This document shows positions 61,289-64,000 of a stretch of 64,000 nucleotides of DNA, one piece after another; the first letter of the stretch is position 1; each line of letters starts with the position of its first letter. Under the pieces are notes generated by a model. That model saw only the letters and a program-made list of their open reading frames with translations. It was not told where the DNA came from and searched no databases. The position numbers were made by a program, and so were the translations under genes. The DNA comes from Acidobacteriota bacterium (GTDB lineage Bacteria > Acidobacteriota > Terriglobia > Acidiferrales > UBA7541), in NCBI GenBank assembly GCA_013289855.1, contig JABCZD010000007.1, positions 1 through 64,000 of the forward strand, in the 5' to 3' direction.

Positions 61289-61331
61289 GCATAAGCGCCA
61301 GCAACACGCTACCAAAACGTATCCAACACCG

Positions 61332-62114
61332 TTAATTTCGCTGCAACAGTCGCGTTGCCTGCTGCGACCTCAGCCATTTCGCCGATCGCTTCATGTATGA
61401 TCTGACATTTGTGGAGAGGAACGACGCCCACTGGGGCTTCGTCTCGTCACGCTCCAGAGCAAACCGCGCCAACGCATAGCCGAAGAGCTCCTCGGAAAGA
61501 TATCCCAGCCGCCGCGCCGACCATCCTTGCGAGCTGTAGTCGTTGTGCTGCTCGAAACGAAATGCGGAATTTGCCGTAAAGATGCCAAAACCGAGAAACA
61601 CGGTGAGCAGGTCATTCAGCTGCTCCATATCCGGTTCGTCGCGCTGCATCAACCCTGGCCGTAGCAGAATAATATGTCCCACCTCGTGGGCCAGAGTAGC
61701 TACCAGCACCATCGGATCCTTCAGTTGCTTTTCATCAATCGAGATGTGCGGTCTGGCCTCAGGATCATGATGGTAAAGGCCTGCGGCGCCTGAACCTCCT
61801 CCTTCATAGAAAGGAACCAGTTGGCGCGTCAGGTCGTTCTCGGACGCGAACATCGTCACGTCGACTTCTGCCGAATTCACCTGCATCTGCGTCGCAACGC
61901 GATGGAACATCGCCTGCAGCGCGTGCTCCGACCCATCGTACGGATCAGGAAAGTACTCGGGCGTTGGCAGCATCACGGTGGCGCCAAGAAGGCGCTGCGC
62001 GCCGAGTAGCTTCCCCAGACGCACAAACGAGCTATCCACCCACTTGTGCTGCTCCACCGTGATGGGCAGCTTCGGCTTTGTGAGGCCAAACACGGTACCG
62101 TTATACCAGAGCAC
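61332..62114 (-). CDS. HExxH putative metallopeptidase-like protein
   Basis: 260 residues from GTG 62114. The zinc motif HEVGH is at 143-147 in VATLAHEVGHIILL, within a helix as in zincin peptidases; no clear third ligand is assigned, although EPDMEQLNDLLTVFLGFG downstream offers acidic candidates. The N-terminal part (WVDSSFVRLGKLLGAQRLLG, TVMLPTPEYFPDPYDGSE) and the C-terminal helices (RRLGYLSEELFGYALARFAL) match no family I know by name. No signal peptide or membrane segment. The gene is bracketed by two direct repeats (61243-61288 and 62203-62250). It could be a regulatory or toxin-like protease domain, but its role is unknown. Confidence 0.68.
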   Translation of the reverse strand: MLWYNGTVFGLTKPKLPITVEQHKWVDSSFVRLGKLLGAQRLLGATVMLPTPEYFPDPYDGSEHALQAMFHRVATQMQVNSAEVDVTMFASENDLTRQLVPFYEGGGSGAAGLYHHDPEARPHISIDEKQLKDPMVLVATLAHEVGHIILLRPGLMQRDEPDMEQLNDLLTVFLGFGIFTANSAFRFEQHNDYSSQGWSARRLGYLSEELFGYALARFALERDETKPQWASFLSTNVRSYMKRSAKWLRSQQATRLLQRN

Positions 62115-62202
62115 TCATCCGTATGCCTCGGTGGATCTATCGTGAAGCTGAATTCCGCAACCGCAACGAACAGCGCCTTGCGAGCACCGCAACTCCACAC
62201 CT

Positions 62203-62250
62203 ATAATCGCCTGTCGGTTTTTGGTAGCACAGGCACTCCTGCCTGTGCAC
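62203..62250 (+). repeat. Direct repeat element, copy 2
   Basis: Same leader ATAATCGCCTGTCGGTT as the copy at 61243, followed by GGTAGC and longer palindromic arms GCACAGGCA/TGCCTGTGC. Confidence 0.8.
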
Positions 62251-62333
62251 CTTGAACACGAGCAACACCAACGCGATTGCCGTCGCGCGGATGCTCTTTA
62301 GACGGCGTACCACCACAAGCGCCAGGAGCCCCA

Positions 62334-63533
62334 GTGCCAGTAGGAACCGCATTCCACGAACGCACCCTCGCCCTCTGCGAAAGCCTCAACTATCGCGAGT
62401 GGTCCGGCTACTACACCGTCGGCGTTTACGAGATGCACCACGAGCACGAGTACAACGCCATTCGCAATTCCGCCGCGCTCATCGACATCTCTCCGCTCTT
62501 CAAATATCGCGTCACCGGAAAAGACGCCACTAAATTTGTGAACCGCGTCATCACCCGCGACATCAACAAAGTTGCGATCGACCAGGTGATCTACTGCTGC
62601 TGGTGCGATCCGCAAGGCCACGTCATCGACGACGGCACCATCACCCGCCTCGGCGAAAACGATTATCGCTGGACCGCCGCCGACCCCAGCTTGCGCTGGT
62701 TCCAGCAAAACGCCTTTGGCCTGGACGTAGAAATCATCGACGTCTCCGAACACGTCGCCGCCCTGGCCGTGCAAGGCCCCACCTCCGGCCGTCTACTCAA
62801 AGCCGTAACCAACTCGGACATCTCCAACCTGAAATATTTTCGCGTAACTCACAGCAAAATCGCCGGCGTTCCCGTGGACATCTCTCGCACCGGCTACACC
62901 GGCGACCTCGGCTTCGAGATCTGGATGCCCTGGAAAGACGCGGTAAAAGTTTGGGACGCTCTGGTCACGAAAGGAAAAGCCTTCGACGTTCACCCCGCAG
63001 GCATGATCGCGCTGGACGTCGCGCGCGTCGAAGCCGGCTTAATCCTCATCGAAGTCGATTACACTTCCAGCAAAAAGGCGCTGATCGAATCGCAAAAATA
63101 TTCGCCCTCAGAAATCGGTCTGGGAAAATTAGTCGATCTGAAGAAAGAGAATTTCGTCGGTCGTGACGCATTAATTCGCGAAGCGAAGAAAGGTCCCGAA
63201 CGCGCGTTGGTCGGCCTCGAAATCAACTGGAACGAAGTAGAAGCCCTCTACGACAAAATGCACATGGCCCCGCAAGTTCCCAGCATGGCCTCCCGCGTCC
63301 CCGTCCCCGTCTACCGCAACGGCAAACACATCGGCAAAGCCACCAGCACCACATGGTCGCCAACGCTGAAAAAAATGATCGCGTTGGCCTCGGTAAATCG
63401 CGAGCACGCCACGCCCGGCACCACCCTGCAAGTAGAAATGACCGTAGAAGCTGTGCGCCACACCGTCTCGGCAAAAATAGTTCCAACGCCATTCTTCAAT
63501 CCGCCACGCAAAACCGCAACCCCAATTTCATAG
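62334..63533 (+). CDS. GcvT-family aminomethyltransferase-like protein
   Basis: 399 residues from GTG 62334, six bases after AGGAG; the earlier in-frame TTG at 62277 lacks a site. The N-terminal part has [20 protein letters not shown], then [18 protein letters not shown], and LALQGPT-like [14 protein letters not shown]. The folate-binding region has [19 protein letters not shown], and [17 protein letters not shown] with GTTLQVEM marks the C-terminal GcvT barrel. This is the T-protein/DMSP-demethylase/sarcosine-oxidase-like superfamily, using tetrahydrofolate to accept a one-carbon unit. No glycine-cleavage partners (gcvH, gcvP) lie nearby, so the methyl or aminomethyl donor is uncertain. An SDR gene follows after about 80 bases. 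Confidence 0.85.
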   Translation: MPVGTAFHERTLALCESLNYREWSGYYTVGVYEMHHEHEYNAIRNSAALIDISPLFKYRVTGKDATKFVNRVITRDINKVAIDQVIYCCWCDPQGHVIDDGTITRLGENDYRWTAADPSLRWFQQNAFGLDVEIIDVSEHVAALAVQGPTSGRLLKAVTNSDISNLKYFRVTHSKIAGVPVDISRTGYTGDLGFEIWMPWKDAVKVWDALVTKGKAFDVHPAGMIALDVARVEAGLILIEVDYTSSKKALIESQKYSPSEIGLGKLVDLKKENFVGRDALIREAKKGPERALVGLEINWNEVEALYDKMHMAPQVPSMASRVPVPVYRNGKHIGKATSTTWSPTLKKMIALASVNREHATPGTTLQVEMTVEAVRHTVSAKIVPTPFFNPPRKTATPIS

Positions 63534-63612
63534 CGAAGGGGCGTTGGCGAAGTGCGACCACGGCCTCGTCCGCCGCATCTATACCGTGTGGTACAAAGCT
63601 CGGAGGGATTCC

Positions 63613-64000
63613 ATGGGCAAGCTCGACGGAAAAATCGCACTCATCACCGGCGGTAACAGCGGCATCGGACTGGCCACCGCGCAACTGTTCGTCAAAGAAG
63701 GCGCTTACGTTTACGTCACCGGGCGCACGCAGTCCAAGCTGGACGCAGCCGTAAAGAAAATCGGAACGGGCGGTCAGGGCGTCACAGGCGGACAGGGTGT
63801 GACCGGCGTGCAAGGCGACGTCGCCAAACTCGACGATCTCGATCGCCTCTTCGCGCAAATCAAAAAAGAAAAAGGCAAACTCGACATCGTCTTTGCCAAC
63901 GCTGGGATCGCCAAATACGCCCCACTCGGCGAAATTGACGAAGCCTTCTACGACAGTATTTTCGATGGCAACGTGAAAGGCCTGCTGTTCACGGTGCAAA
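63613..64000 (+). CDS. Short-chain dehydrogenase/reductase (SDR), 3' end outside window
   Basis: 129 codons are visible; ATG 63613 follows GGAGG by six bases. The N-terminus [20 protein letters not shown] is the classical SDR nucleotide-binding glycine motif TGxxxGIG. VYVTGRT with Arg after the second strand suggests NADP preference, and [10 protein letters not shown] is the NAG motif. The catalytic Ser-Tyr-Lys lies beyond the window. In the loop before GDVA there is an unusual tandem GGQGVT repeat (about residues 54-66), which lengthens that loop against common SDRs. Substrate unknown. The gene follows the GcvT-like gene on the same strand. Confidence 0.88.
   Translation, partial: MGKLDGKIALITGGNSGIGLATAQLFVKEGAYVYVTGRTQSKLDAAVKKIGTGGQGVTGGQGVTGVQGDVAKLDDLDRLFAQIKKEKGKLDIVFANAGIAKYAPLGEIDEAFYDSIFDGNVKGLLFTVQ

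Overview
The window looks like part of the chromosome of a GC-rich, soil-type Gram-negative bacterium, most likely an acidobacterium (Acidobacteriota, class Terriglobia-like). This is an inference from the tig-clpP-clpX-lon cluster, many small secreted proteins of unknown role, DUF885, DUF3891 and LprI-like genes, frequent GTG/TTG starts and abundant short palindromic intergenic repeats. No rRNA or species-specific marker is present, so the assignment is provisional.

Layout. (1) 1-10723, minus: one open frame that runs off the left edge, a giant secreted mosaic protein (over 3570 residues) of NHL, Kelch, Ig-like and autotransporter-like repeats. The many plus-strand frames here are its shadows. 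(2) 10.7-11.9 kb: scar of an integrated element, a 5'-truncated tyrosine recombinase whose end lies 9 bases from the 3' end of tRNA-Lys(CTT). (3) 12.1-18.5 kb: a DHH phosphoesterase, a DUF3891 protein, tRNA-Leu(TAG), a Rieske oxygenase alpha subunit and a large membrane protein with alpha/beta-hydrolase motifs at both ends. (4) 18.6-26.4 kb, plus: protein quality-control cluster tig, clpP, clpX, lon, then rho. (5) 26.5-36.1 kb, minus: a compact housekeeping run, gamma-carbonic-anhydrase-like, hisS, aspS, mutL, fabI, cmk, DUF885 peptidase, with three short overlaps that suggest co-transcription. hisS carries an insertion of about 95 residues. (6) 36.3-42.9 kb: a GT39-type membrane glycosyltransferase, the Mrp/ApbC P-loop protein, a secreted protein and secA. 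(7) 43.2-50.1 kb: a small beta-barrel protein and two large adjacent paralogues joining an unrecognised N-terminal domain, a Gly-rich linker, a helical-repeat body and a degenerate PilZ-like C-terminus. (8) 50.1-64 kb: an accessory stretch of small secreted, lipoprotein, peptidase, cupin, LprI-like and unknown genes, broken by many short palindromes. It ends in a GcvT-family gene and the start of an SDR dehydrogenase.

How the genes work together. tig/clpP/clpX/lon handle nascent-chain folding and regulated proteolysis, and rho ends transcription. The hisS-aspS-mutL-fabI-cmk run mixes translation, mismatch repair, fatty acid synthesis and nucleotide supply in one probable transcript. Much of the rest is envelope biology (secA export, giant surface protein, barrel, lipoprotein, TonB-like C-terminus).

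Most unusual items: the repeat-built giant protein with a 624-base exact internal duplication; the insertion in histidyl-tRNA synthetase; the tandem PilZ-like/helical-repeat paralogues; the hydrolase with about eleven membrane segments between its motifs; and a family of REP-like palindromes whose conserved GTAGC edge supplies stop codons to some genes.
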